A program made the translations under genes and the position numbers. From the NCBI GenBank assembly GCA_017994835.1, contig JAGOKC010000002.1, forward strand, positions 40,354-81,602: a stretch of DNA of 41,249 bases, in the 5' to 3' direction. Origin of the DNA: Aquabacterium sp. Its GTDB lineage: Bacteria > Pseudomonadota > Gammaproteobacteria > Burkholderiales > Burkholderiaceae_C. Below are positions 28,939-37,276 of the stretch, in pieces (the first letter of the stretch is position 1; every line of letters starts with the position of its first letter). Below the pieces are notes generated by a model, which made no database searches, was not told the origin of the DNA, and saw nothing but the letters and a program-made list of their open reading frames with translations.

Positions 28939-31170
28939 CGGCACGGGTTTCGTTTCTTCTGGGGAGCGGGTCCAGTGCGCCAGTGCGCTGATGAGCTCTG
29001 GTGCGTGGAAAGGCTTGGAGATGAAGGCATTCATGCCAGCAGCCAGGCAATCCTGCACGTCTTCGGCGAGCGCGCTGGCAGTCATGGCCAGAATCGGTGG
29101 CTGGTGGCGCGTCGTGTCCTGACGGATGAGGCGCGTCGCGGTCAGTCCGTCCATGATGGGCATGTGCATGTCCATCAGGATGCAATCGAAGGGTTCGCTG
29201 CGCCATAGGTCCAAAGCCTGTTGCCCTGTGCGTGCCACGCGCACGACGTAACCCTGCTGCTCCAGCATGCTGCAAGCCAGCACCTCGTTGAGTTCATTGT
29301 CTTCAGCCAGCAAAATGCGCTTGTTTGTGGCACGGATGCTGTCAATCAGCGAGGTCGGCTGAGATGAGGGTGACGGGGCATCGGTAGCGGGTGCTTTTTC
29401 GGCCCGGAGTGTGAACCAGAAGCGACTGCCGCAACCCGGATGACTGTCCACGCCAACTTCGCCACCCATCAAGGTGGCCAGTTGTTTGCAGATCGCCAAT
29501 CCCAGCCCGGTGCCGCCAAAGCGCCGTGTGGTGGAGTTGTCTGCCTGCTCAAAGGGCGAGAACAAGCGCTTGCAGGTGGCGTTGTCCATGCCGATGCCTG
29601 TATCGGACACGGTCAGGCGCAGCGTGACATGGGTGCGCGTTTCGTTGAGCAGTTGGACCTCAATGCCAATCTGCCCCTGTTCGGTGAACTTGACAGCGTT
29701 GTTGGCATAGTTGAGCAAGATCTGTTCGACCCGCAGCGGATCGCCCCAGATCGGAATGCTCGCTTCGGCGGGCGCATCAACGGACAGGCTGAGACCCTTG
29801 TCGGTGAGGCGCGGTGAAATCTGGGTGGCAACGGATTGAATGACCGCATGCAGATCAAACTGGATGTGTTCGAGATCGAGCTTTCCGGCTTCAATTTTCG
29901 ACATGTCCAGAATGTCGTTGATCAGCCGCAGCAATTGGTTGCTGGCCAGCTGTATGTTGGTCATGTAGCGCCGCTGCTCGGGGTTGTCCGCCGTCATCAA
30001 AGCCAGCTGGGCGAAACCGGTTACACCATTCAAGGGTGTGCGCAACTCGTGACTCATGTTGGCCAGAAACTCGCTCTTGACCTGGTTGGCTGCTTCTGCT
30101 GCGGCGCGTGCGGCTTCAGCCTGCCTTTGCGATGCCTGCAGGTCGCGTGTGCGCTCGGCCACGCGCGCTTCCAGTTCGGATTCACGTTGGCGAAGCATGC
30201 GCTCCACGATGATGAGCCTGTCACGCTCGCGCAACAACACCGCTTGTCGAATGAAGGCGAGCATGATGACGATCGCCGCACCGAGTTGCACAATCGAACG
30301 CGTGGAGGCGGGCAAAGCAGTCAGTGACGAGGCAAGCGAGACACCCAAGGCTGCCAGCACCACCAGAATCAGAGGGAGCATGCGCAAGGCTCCTTCACAT
30401 TGGCGGTCCCATCGTGGGCTTGGATTGGTATCAAGGTGAAAACTGTGCAGCCCGAATCCGATGCCGAGTGCCGCCATGGACAAACCCGTGTTCACGAGGC
30501 TGCCATCTGAATTGCTCAGGTTCAGCGAGGCCAGATTCCAGATACTCCACAGCACCATCAGCGCGCCTGTGCTCAAGGGCAGCAGCAAGGTTTGCCACTG
30601 CGCCCGAACGCGAAGTTTGAGGATCAGGGTCAGACCCAGGCTGGTCGGGGCCATGAGGCTGAAGGGGTACGCTGCCAGCATGCTGACCAGCAGCAGGTCG
30701 CCTTCGCCTTGGCGGGGCATGAACAAGGCCAGGGTGGCCACCAGGGTGGCGACAAGAATGCCGGCTGAGTCAAGCGCCACGGCGCGCCAGTCGTCAGGTT
30801 TCAACCGCTTTTGGGTCATGTTGACCAGACCAATGGTCAAGCAAGGGCCGCAGGCCAGAAAGAAAGCGTCTGTCAGGTATGGAATCGGCTGCCACCGAGT
30901 CCACGCCATCGCATCTTGCAGAATCTGCCCCAACAGCATGCTGCCGACGCCCGCCAGGCACCACGCCAGTCCTTTGCGAAGCGCTGGGTCAGTGGTGCGG
31001 GCCCAGCGCTGAAAGACGAGGAGTGTGGCAGCCAGATGGCTGGCCGTCCAGTGCAGGTTGTCGAGCAGGAAGAGGGTGGTTGGGCGTTTGGCGATCAATA
31101 CCCCAGCGAGGCCTGCCACCGTGGTCAGCAGGGCCAGAACCAGCAGTGATCGGGTGTGCCGGGGTGTCAT
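28930..31170 (-). CDS. Multi-pass membrane hybrid sensor histidine kinase
   Basis: A 746-residue inner-membrane hybrid kinase. Residues 1-312 hold about nine or ten hydrophobic segments with no periplasmic domain of useful size; I do not recognise this as a named sensor domain. A coiled coil (318-365) leads to HisKA with phospho-acceptor H374 ([12 protein letters not shown]). The ATPase domain has the N-box [11 protein letters not shown] (486-496), G1 DTGIG (523-527) and G2 [10 protein letters not shown] (551-560). The C-terminal receiver has AEDN (622-625), phospho-acceptor D667 ([12 protein letters not shown]) and K719. There is no HPt or DNA-binding output, so a separate phosphotransfer protein or regulator elsewhere must be assumed. 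The ATG is 3 bp after the stop of the binding-protein gene, indicating tight coupling. The natural reading is a kinase that listens to the two envelope proteins encoded ahead of it. Confidence 0.93.
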   Translation of the reverse strand: MTPRHTRSLLVLALLTTVAGLAGVLIAKRPTTLFLLDNLHWTASHLAATLLVFQRWARTTDPALRKGLAWCLAGVGSMLLGQILQDAMAWTRWQPIPYLTDAFFLACGPCLTIGLVNMTQKRLKPDDWRAVALDSAGILVATLVATLALFMPRQGEGDLLLVSMLAAYPFSLMAPTSLGLTLILKLRVRAQWQTLLLPLSTGALMVLWSIWNLASLNLSNSDGSLVNTGLSMAALGIGFGLHSFHLDTNPSPRWDRQCEGALRMLPLILVVLAALGVSLASSLTALPASTRSIVQLGAAIVIMLAFIRQAVLLRERDRLIIVERMLRQRESELEARVAERTRDLQASQRQAEAARAAAEAANQVKSEFLANMSHELRTPLNGVTGFAQLALMTADNPEQRRYMTNIQLASNQLLRLINDILDMSKIEAGKLDLEHIQFDLHAVIQSVATQISPRLTDKGLSLSVDAPAEASIPIWGDPLRVEQILLNYANNAVKFTEQGQIGIEVQLLNETRTHVTLRLTVSDTGIGMDNATCKRLFSPFEQADNSTTRRFGGTGLGLAICKQLATLMGGEVGVDSHPGCGSRFWFTLRAEKAPATDAPSPSSQPTSLIDSIRATNKRILLAEDNELNEVLACSMLEQQGYVVRVARTGQQALDLWRSEPFDCILMDMHMPIMDGLTATRLIRQDTTRHQPPILAMTASALAEDVQDCLAAGMNAFISKPFHAPELISALAHWTRSPEETKPVPGA

Positions 31171-31173
31171 GCA

Positions 31174-31599
31174 TCAGGGGGTCAGGATGACCTTGACGGA
31201 GTGATCAACCCACCCACGGTCCACATAACTGATCAACTGGGTGTTGGAGGCTGTGAGCTTCACCGCGATTTCAGGCGGAATGGCTTCTCTGGGCGGATTG
31301 CCTTTGCCTGTGAAGACCATCCGAGACCAGTAGGCATTGAGCTGTGAGGCGGCAATGCCGTGGACTTTTTCGCTGAACTCGTCGCGCAGACTCGTCCCGT
31401 TTTGCAAGTCAAGTGGCGTGGCGGGTGAGCCGTCCGGGTAAGAATGGGCTCGACCCAGGAAAATATTGGAAACCTGTTGTCTGCTGAGCGTGCTGATCGG
31501 GGATTTGGCGCTGACGATGACCACCACCTGGGCCTGTGCCACGGTCAGCGTGGACAACATCAGGCCGATCAGAGCGAGAGGGTGGAAGAGGGATGTCAT
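31174..31599 (-). CDS. Half-size periplasmic phosphate-binding-like protein
   Basis: A 141-residue protein with a signal peptide (hydrophobic 7-20, cleavage after AQA at about 23). The mature 118 residues, beginning VVVIVSAKSPISTLSRQQVSNIFLG, resemble the first lobe of PstS-like substrate-binding proteins; the F-L-G-R-A-x-x-Y-P-D-G pattern and WSRMVFTGKGNPP are seen in short proteins commonly labelled phosphate ABC transporter substrate-binding. Full PstS proteins are 320-350 residues with two lobes, so this cannot close around a ligand in the usual way. No ABC transporter genes are nearby. AGGGGAG precedes the ATG. It lies between the barrel gene (12-bp gap) and the kinase (3-bp gap), suggesting it is a sensory accessory protein rather than a transport component. 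Confidence 0.8.
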   Translation of the reverse strand: MTSLFHPLALIGLMLSTLTVAQAQVVVIVSAKSPISTLSRQQVSNIFLGRAHSYPDGSPATPLDLQNGTSLRDEFSEKVHGIAASQLNAYWSRMVFTGKGNPPREAIPPEIAVKLTASNTQLISYVDRGWVDHSVKVILTP

Positions 31600-31611
31600 G
31601 CTGTGCTCCCC

Positions 31612-32901
31612 TCAGAAAACGAAGTCCAGTGCAAGCGTGTACAAGCCAAAGGACTTGCTACGTGGCTCGCCTGATAGAGACAGTTTGGGAAACGGTGTGG
31701 GGTAGGCTCGCGTGGGATCCTGCAACCGTACCTGCAGCATTTCGGCTTTCAATGCGGCGTTGCGGGTGATTTCATAACGCGCGCCGATCGCCCAGCTTTG
31801 TCGTGCCGAGTTGCTGGGGAACAAGGGCTCCTGGTTGAAGGCTGGCAACTGGGTGCTGCTGACGCTGGGGTTGAGCAGGTCGGCATCGCTGATGCGGTGT
31901 GCGTTGACCTTCTTGAGCTTTTGTACGCCGTAGGTGATGTAGGGCGTCCATTTGCCGCGCGTGATGCTGCCTCCCAGGACCACACCGTGGTAGCTGCTGC
32001 GCAGAGATTCGCGGGCAGAGTTGGAGAAGTACTCGCCCCACACGGCATAAGGTTGGAAGTCGTAACGCAAGCCGATGTCGATCAGTGTGCTGCCGAAGTC
32101 GGTCAGGGTGTTGTTCAGCGCTTGCGAAACCCGCTGGCAACTGCCGCACCCGTTGAGTTCGGCATTTTGGGATTGCGTCAGCAAAAGCTTGATGAAGTTC
32201 GTGGTTGTGCCTTCCACGTAATCATCAAACTTGGTGTAACTGGCTTTGAAGGTCAGCCCACCATTCACTGCACTCAAGCGAATGCCTTTGACAAGGTCGG
32301 CTCGGTAGTGGAAGAACTGTTTGCCATCCCGGTCACCTGGCAGCTCAATGCTGGCACGCCCCGCATAGCCAACCACTTCAAGATGCGTGTCACCCACCAT
32401 CCGTTCATGCGTGATGTTCACCCCGTCGTGGTTGGACAGCGGATACAGGCTGTGGGCCGACAGGTCTGCGCGGACGGTGGTGTTGGCGTATCCGACAAAG
32501 CGGCTTTCGGCGTCCATTTGGACCGGGGTCAGCAGGCGTCCAACTTGAATAGTCCAGTGGTCATCGTGGCGGTATTTGATGAAACCCCATTCAAGCTGTG
32601 GCTTGATGTGGTCGCGTGCCCGATGACGTGCGATGACTTGCGCCGTTGCAGAAAGCTGTTGGTCGGGGCGGACGTCCAGTTGTACGCCCATCAGCGAATC
32701 GTTGGCCACTGACCATTCATGGGTAGTGGCCAAGCTGGTGTTTTGGGGGTAACTGACATAACCCGTGCCACTGTCATCGGTTCGGGTGGCGCTGAGGGTG
32801 CCAAAACCACGAATGAGCCAGGTGTCAGGCGCAGTTTGGGCTTGAACTGCCGTGTTGCCGCTCAGTAAACAGAGAAGGACCAGTTGTTTGAGCGAGCACA
32901 T
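31612..32901 (-). CDS. Outer-membrane beta-barrel (porin-like) protein
   Basis: A 429-residue protein with an N-terminal signal peptide (MCSLKQLVLLCLLSGNTAVQA, cleavage near 21-22), alternating amphipathic strands (for example WTIQVGRLLTPVQMD, TLALDFVF-type end) and a terminal phenylalanine, as recognised by the Bam machinery. I do not recognise a specific porin family. An unusual CGSC (C252-C255) lies in a probable loop. It is the first gene of a tight three-gene operon with a periplasmic binding-like protein and a hybrid histidine kinase. The upstream region carries a heptamer repeat. The protein may be the channel or receptor part of a sensing pathway; substrate unknown. Confidence 0.75.
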   Translation of the reverse strand: MCSLKQLVLLCLLSGNTAVQAQTAPDTWLIRGFGTLSATRTDDSGTGYVSYPQNTSLATTHEWSVANDSLMGVQLDVRPDQQLSATAQVIARHRARDHIKPQLEWGFIKYRHDDHWTIQVGRLLTPVQMDAESRFVGYANTTVRADLSAHSLYPLSNHDGVNITHERMVGDTHLEVVGYAGRASIELPGDRDGKQFFHYRADLVKGIRLSAVNGGLTFKASYTKFDDYVEGTTTNFIKLLLTQSQNAELNGCGSCQRVSQALNNTLTDFGSTLIDIGLRYDFQPYAVWGEYFSNSARESLRSSYHGVVLGGSITRGKWTPYITYGVQKLKKVNAHRISDADLLNPSVSSTQLPAFNQEPLFPSNSARQSWAIGARYEITRNAALKAEMLQVRLQDPTRAYPTPFPKLSLSGEPRSKSFGLYTLALDFVF

Positions 32902-32978
32902 GAGGCGACATCTCGGCGGGTTTTACCCATGGGAGGGGAGGTACCTCGCCACGGCAAAAAGTGACTACAGTTTAACGG

Positions 32979-33006
32979 ATCAAGTATCAAGTATCAAGTA
33001 TCAAGT
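32979..33006. repeat. Four perfect tandem copies of ATCAAGT
   Basis: Four uninterrupted 7-bp copies occupy 28 bp, starting 78 bp upstream of the barrel-gene start. They lie in the only space available for the promoter of the barrel/binding-protein/kinase operon. The role may be copy-number-variable promoter spacing or a repeated binding site; no regulator could be matched. Confidence 0.9.
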
Positions 33007-33020
33007 AATTCGGTCATCTC

Positions 33021-33066
33021 CGCAACACGGGGCCACCCGAGTCTGTTGCGTCACACCGACTCGGTG
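33021..33066. repeat. Inverted repeats in the barrel operon/antiporter gap
   Basis: CGCAACA (33021-33027) pairs with TGTTGCG (33044-33050), enclosing CGGG/CCCG (33028-33031 with 33036-33039). A further palindrome, CACCGA-C-TCGGTG, occupies 33054-33066. The whole 322-bp gap (32902-33223) has no recognisable gene. A TTGACA at 33146-33151 lacks a good -10 partner. Confidence 0.55.
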
Positions 33067-33223
33067 CAATCCACATGGAGCGAGATGCCTTGCAACAAGA
33101 ATCCCCGAGGCGCATGGGTTTTGTGGCCGGTCACAGGATCAGGATTTGACAGACGCGGCACAATGAACAATCGAACCGTCCTCTGGCAGGACGCTTGCAG
33201 GTTTACCAACACTTCAGACGATC

Positions 33224-34312
33224 ATGTCCTTTACTGTCCTTTTGATGTTCATTGGTGGCTTGATCGCCCTGGTGCTGGGTGCTGGCTGGCTGGTGCGCGG
33301 TGCGGCCAAGCTCGCGCTGTCGTTTGGCATCTCGCCCTTGGTTGTGGGACTGACAGTGGTTGCGTTCGGCACGAGTGCGCCCGAGTTGGCCGTGTCTGCT
33401 GGGGCGGTGCTGGACGGCAAGGTGGACATTGCCATCGGCAATGTGGTGGGCAGCAATATTCTCAACGTGTTGTTCATTCTGGGTGCGTCGGCCCTGATTG
33501 CCCCTTTGGTGGTGCATGTGCAACTGATCCGTCAGGAAGTGCCCATCATGATTGCGGCCACCGTGGCGTTGTTGCTCATGATGCTGGACGGGGTTCTGGC
33601 CAATTGGGAGTCTGCCGTGCTGGCGGGGGCGATGGTTATCTATACCGTCTTTCTGGTACTGCAATCGCGTCGCCAGGGGGCAGCGTCCGTCTCTGAATTC
33701 GAGGGTGAGGTTGACCTGAGCACCACCTGGGACCGACATTGGTCAGCCCAGGTTGGGTTGATTCTGGTTGGCCTGGTGGCGCTGGTCGCCGGCAGCCACT
33801 TTCTGGTCGAAGCGGCCGTGACCACGGCCAAACAGCTGGGTGTCAGCGACGTGGTCATTGCCTTGACCATCGTGGCCCTGGGGACTTCTCTGCCCGAGGT
33901 TGCCACCTCGATCACCGCAGCACTGAAGGGGCAGCGTGACTTGGCCGTGGGCAATGTGGTCGGCAGCAATACCTTCAACATCCTGGGTTGCCTCGGGATC
34001 TCGGGCTTGCTGTCAACATCGGGCTTGGCGGTTGCCGAGTCGGTGATCAACTTTGACGCCTGGGTGATGCTGGCTGTGGCGCTGGCGTGCCTGCCCGTCA
34101 TCATCACCGGGCGTGAAATTGCCCGATGGGAAGGTGGCGTCTTTCTGGGCTACTACGCGGCTTATACGGCCTATTTGATTTTGGCTTCACAGGCGCATGA
34201 TGCTTTGCCTCGCTTCAGCGCCGTGATGCTGTACTTCGTGGTGCCTTTGACGGTCATCACGATGGGCGTGTCCTTGTTTCAGCATCACCGCGCTGCGGGG
34301 CGAGTGGCCTGA
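33224..34312 (+). CDS. Calcium/sodium antiporter (CaCA family, YrbG-like)
   Basis: A 362-residue inner-membrane exchanger with about ten membrane segments in two inverted halves. The alpha-repeat motifs are duplicated: VAFGTSAPELAVS (about 46-58) with IGNVVGSN (71-78), and VALGTSLPEVATS (217-229) with VGNVVGSN (242-249). These supply the ion-binding acidic residues and define the K+-dependent or independent Ca2+/cation antiporter superfamily; ion specificity is not decided by sequence alone. Start ATG at 33224, with weak Shine-Dalgarno. It is divergent from the barrel operon and convergent with the PRPP-synthetase-like gene. Confidence 0.93.
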   Translation: MSFTVLLMFIGGLIALVLGAGWLVRGAAKLALSFGISPLVVGLTVVAFGTSAPELAVSAGAVLDGKVDIAIGNVVGSNILNVLFILGASALIAPLVVHVQLIRQEVPIMIAATVALLLMMLDGVLANWESAVLAGAMVIYTVFLVLQSRRQGAASVSEFEGEVDLSTTWDRHWSAQVGLILVGLVALVAGSHFLVEAAVTTAKQLGVSDVVIALTIVALGTSLPEVATSITAALKGQRDLAVGNVVGSNTFNILGCLGISGLLSTSGLAVAESVINFDAWVMLAVALACLPVIITGREIARWEGGVFLGYYAAYTAYLILASQAHDALPRFSAVMLYFVVPLTVITMGVSLFQHHRAAGRVA

Positions 34313-34341
34313 GGCCTGATTTGCGAGGGTTCAGGCCTCAG
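34309..34341. terminator. Bidirectional hairpin over two convergent stop codons
   Basis: An 11-bp perfect inverted repeat, CTGAGGCCTGA (34309-34319) and TCAGGCCTCAG (34331-34341), with an 11-nt loop contains the stop codon of each convergent gene. No T-run is seen on either side. It probably blocks read-through in both directions. Confidence 0.65.
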
Positions 34342-35245
34342 GGTCGATGCTCAAAAAGTGCTGCACGCTGTCGGCCATCAGGGGAGCCAGTGATACCGCG
34401 TTGCTGTTGTGGATCACGCTGTCGGTGCTCCAGATGTGCTCGATACCTGCCGCACGGATGACGTCCAGCGCATCGGCTGCAAACAGGGCGTGGGTGACAG
34501 CCACGTCCACCGAGCGCGCGCCAGCGGCCCGCAGCAGTTTGCAGGCTTCTACCAGGGTGCGTCCGGAACTGGCCATGTCATCGAGCAGGACCACGTGGCG
34601 GTCTTGCACCACGACACCGTCGGGCAAGGTGATGTGTACATCGCGGTCGCCGTGACGCACCTTGGTGCACACGCCGTGGTCAAAGCCGCAAACGGCTGCT
34701 GCCGAGGCAATCCACTGTGCCGATTCGCCGTCCGGCCCCATCAGCATGGCCTGGGGTCGCTCTTTGGCGATCAGCTCAGCGAGCTTTGGCGCGCCGGACA
34801 GGGCGATGGCATAGGGGCCAGGGAAGGCCTCGTCGAGGCGGCTGATGCGATGCAGGTGCGGATCGACCGTGATCAGGCCATCGAACAACTTTGACAAGAA
34901 GCGGCCGACGATGGTCTGGCTGACGATCTCTCCAGGGTGAAAGGCGATGTCCTGGCGCATGTAAGCCAGATATGGCGCGACCAGCAGTATGTGTTGCGCA
35001 CCCAGCTTGCGTGCTTCCTCGCTCACCAGCAGCAACTCGACCAATTTGTCATTGGGCTTGTCCAGACTGCGGTAGATGACCAGCTTCGAAGGCAACTTGC
35101 CTGCCGCATCGACAGGTAGTTTCAGGCGCAACTCAAGGTCGGGGAAACGGTGACGACCGACACAGGCGGCAGGCAGACCGCACGCCTCGGCCAGCCTGAG
35201 TGCGGGAGCCTGTTCGTCTTCAAAATACAGCAACAAGGCAGACAT
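34331..35245 (-). CDS. Ribose-phosphate pyrophosphokinase-like protein (PRPP synthetase family)
   Basis: A 304-residue protein of the Prs family, which transfers pyrophosphate from ATP to ribose 5-phosphate. Active-site features are kept: RFPDLELR (33-40), MRQD (96-99), H130 in VDPHLHR, the flexible-loop Lys/Arg pair K195 and R197 (CTKVRHG), and the PRPP loop LLDDMASSGRT (220-230). It is clearly divergent from the housekeeping Prs, which is presumably elsewhere, and closer in style to archaeal forms. The ATG at 35245 overlaps the TGA of the AMP-phosphorylase-type gene (TGATG), so the two are translationally coupled. The pairing suggests recycling of phosphorylated ribose from nucleotides; the precise substrate is inferred. 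Confidence 0.85.
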   Translation of the reverse strand: MSALLLYFEDEQAPALRLAEACGLPAACVGRHRFPDLELRLKLPVDAAGKLPSKLVIYRSLDKPNDKLVELLLVSEEARKLGAQHILLVAPYLAYMRQDIAFHPGEIVSQTIVGRFLSKLFDGLITVDPHLHRISRLDEAFPGPYAIALSGAPKLAELIAKERPQAMLMGPDGESAQWIASAAAVCGFDHGVCTKVRHGDRDVHITLPDGVVVQDRHVVLLDDMASSGRTLVEACKLLRAAGARSVDVAVTHALFAADALDVIRAAGIEHIWSTDSVIHNSNAVSLAPLMADSVQHFLSIDPEA

Positions 35246-36888
35246 CAGAACTCCACAATCTGGCGAATTTCGGCTCCGGCTTCGCCGAGGTAGTAACCAG
35301 CGTGGCGCTCGCTGGCCTGGCGGGCAAATTCGAGGTCGGATGAGTAGGCGGCGTAGACGCGGTACAGCGGTTGGCCTTCCTTGACGGTGTCGCCCAGCTT
35401 GAACAGCAGGTCCACCCCAGCGCCTTGCACCTTGGGCGCACCGGCCAGACGCGCCAGACGTGCGACCTGCTGGTTGTCGATGCCCGAGACGATGCCGTCG
35501 CGCTTGGCCAGCACCTCGAAGCTCAGCGGTGCCAGGGCCGGGTGATCGGGGTCGAAGGGCTTGTGGCCTTGCGCGTCGATGATGGCGCGCATCTTGGCCA
35601 TGGCGCGGCCCGATTCCAGGATGTCGCGTGCGATGGCATAGCCGTCGCCGCCACGCACATCGGGGTCGAACTCCAGAATGCGTCCGGCCAGGCGCAGCGA
35701 CTTCTGGCGCAGGTCGTGCGGCGCACGTGGGTCGTTGGCCAGCACCCACATCACGTCACGCGCCTCCAGCACCGGTCCGATGCCGTTGCCGATGGGCTGG
35801 CGCCCGTCGGTGATCACCACGTCGATGGTCAGGCCCATGCGCTTGGCCACGAACTCGAACAGCTTGCGCAGGCGCTGCGCATCGGGGATGGTGCGCACTT
35901 TGGCGGTGGCGCCCACGGGGATGTCGAGCAGCAGGTGGGTGGAACCAGCCGCCACCTTCTTGGACAGGATGGAGGCCACCATCTGCCCGGGCGAGTCGAT
36001 GGACAGGGGGCGCTCGACCGAGATCAGCACATCGTCGGCGGGCGACAGGTCGGAGGTGCCGCCCCAGGCCAGGCAACCGCGATGTTCGCGCACGATTTCG
36101 CTGAGACGGTCGAAGCTGGGTTCGACATTGGCCAGCACCTCCATGGTGTCGGCGGTGCCGGCGGGCGAGGTGATGGCGCGCGATGAGGTTTTGGGGCAGA
36201 GCATGCCGTGAGCGGCCACGATGGGCACGACCAGCATGGACGTGCGGTTGCCGGGGATGCCACCAATGCAGTGCTTGTCCACCACCGGGTGGGCGTGCCA
36301 GTCGAGGCGGCGGCCCATGGACGCCATGGCGTCGGTCAGGCTGTAAACCTCTTCGCGGTCAAGTTCGCCCTGGTTGCAGGCCACCACGAAGGCCGTCAGT
36401 TCGATCTTGGAGTACCGGTGCTCGGTGATGTCGCGCACGATGGCGTGATAGTTCTCGTGACTCAGGCGCTCGCCGGAAATCTTGCGGTGCAGCGCCGGGA
36501 TCGACGACGGCGGTTCAGCCTGACTGACGCGAGTGGGATGGCCTTCGATCAGGCCCAACAATGCGAAGGCGTCCTCAGACAAACCGAGCTGATCGAGGCC
36601 CACGATGCAGGTGTCGTCCACCACGTTGAGCGTGGCCAAGATGCGGTGGCCGTTGGCCGTGATCTCGACCTTGGACAAGGCCTGAAAACCTTCGGCACGG
36701 TACACCGCGCAGTCGCGGTGCATGTAGGCCACGTTTTCGCGGTATGTGTCGATGGCCACCCGCTTGAGGCGCAACAGTGCCGGAGCAGCATCGGCATCTG
36801 TGGCGGCGGATGTTGCAGGCGAGGCCGGGAGGGCGGTGACAGAAACTTCGTCAGGCGTCATGGGAGTCGGCGGTGTCGTTTCAGACAT
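35245..36888 (-). CDS. AMP-phosphorylase-type (long thymidine phosphorylase family) enzyme
   Basis: A 547-residue protein: a Thr/Pro/Ala-rich leader (1-36), an N-terminal domain (about 40-130), then a nucleoside-phosphorylase fold. [13 protein letters not shown] (204-216) and [16 protein letters not shown] (233-248) are the signature of the archaeal AMP phosphorylase group rather than DeoA, which has DKHSTGGVGD. Archaeal enzymes phosphorolyse nucleoside 5'-monophosphates to base and ribose 1,5-bisphosphate. Bacterial members are usually labelled putative thymidine phosphorylase; activity here is inferred. The ATG at 36888 follows GGGAG and starts after a non-conserved extension. The DUF2322 gene is 25 bp upstream and the Prs-like gene overlaps the stop. 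Confidence 0.9.
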   Translation of the reverse strand: MSETTPPTPMTPDEVSVTALPASPATSAATDADAAPALLRLKRVAIDTYRENVAYMHRDCAVYRAEGFQALSKVEITANGHRILATLNVVDDTCIVGLDQLGLSEDAFALLGLIEGHPTRVSQAEPPSSIPALHRKISGERLSHENYHAIVRDITEHRYSKIELTAFVVACNQGELDREEVYSLTDAMASMGRRLDWHAHPVVDKHCIGGIPGNRTSMLVVPIVAAHGMLCPKTSSRAITSPAGTADTMEVLANVEPSFDRLSEIVREHRGCLAWGGTSDLSPADDVLISVERPLSIDSPGQMVASILSKKVAAGSTHLLLDIPVGATAKVRTIPDAQRLRKLFEFVAKRMGLTIDVVITDGRQPIGNGIGPVLEARDVMWVLANDPRAPHDLRQKSLRLAGRILEFDPDVRGGDGYAIARDILESGRAMAKMRAIIDAQGHKPFDPDHPALAPLSFEVLAKRDGIVSGIDNQQVARLARLAGAPKVQGAGVDLLFKLGDTVKEGQPLYRVYAAYSSDLEFARQASERHAGYYLGEAGAEIRQIVEF

Positions 36889-36913
36889 CGTACTCCCATG
36901 AGCGCGCAGTGTT

Positions 36914-37228
36914 TCAGGTCGCAATCAGCTTGCAACTGAAACCCTGGCCCGAGGTGATGACCTCCAGCAGGCGGTCGATGTTGGGGTGTTTGCCGGGGTG
37001 GGCACGGGCGTCGTCGGTGTGCTCGGCGAAGATGGCCAGACCTTCTTCTGCGGCGGCGGCATTGATGCTGCCGTGCTTGGCGGCCAAGGCGGCGTACACC
37101 GCCAGGGAGCCGGCCTTGCCCGGCTTGTTTTCGATGGTGGCGGCGACGTTGCCAGCTGTGTCGATCAGTTCGAGGGCGGCCAGGTGACCGATGGCGGGAA
37201 GTTGTTTGAGATTGTCGGCAAAGGCCAT
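36914..37228 (-). CDS. DUF2322-family protein
   Basis: A 104-residue soluble protein starting [20 protein letters not shown]. The segments [18 protein letters not shown] and [20 protein letters not shown] match the pattern I recall for DUF2322, a family of unknown function. The ATG at 37228 follows GGAG; five more codons upstream are not conserved. It is the first gene of a likely three-gene unit with the AMP-phosphorylase-type and Prs-like genes (25-bp gap), so a link to nucleotide salvage is inferred from position only. No catalytic motif is evident. Confidence 0.75.
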   Translation of the reverse strand: MAFADNLKQLPAIGHLAALELIDTAGNVAATIENKPGKAGSLAVYAALAAKHGSINAAAAEEGLAIFAEHTDDARAHPGKHPNIDRLLEVITSGQGFSCKLIAT

Positions 37229-37276
37229 GGGGGGCTCCAGCAAGGCGGCGGCCCGGTGGGCCGCGCGAAACGGGCG

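Noticed and set aside
34331-35749. 472-codon version of the Prs-like protein
   Set aside because: The first 168 codons are a reverse-frame-like Arg/Pro/Gly-rich stretch lying inside the phosphorylase gene in another frame; the family homology begins at the ATG at 35245.
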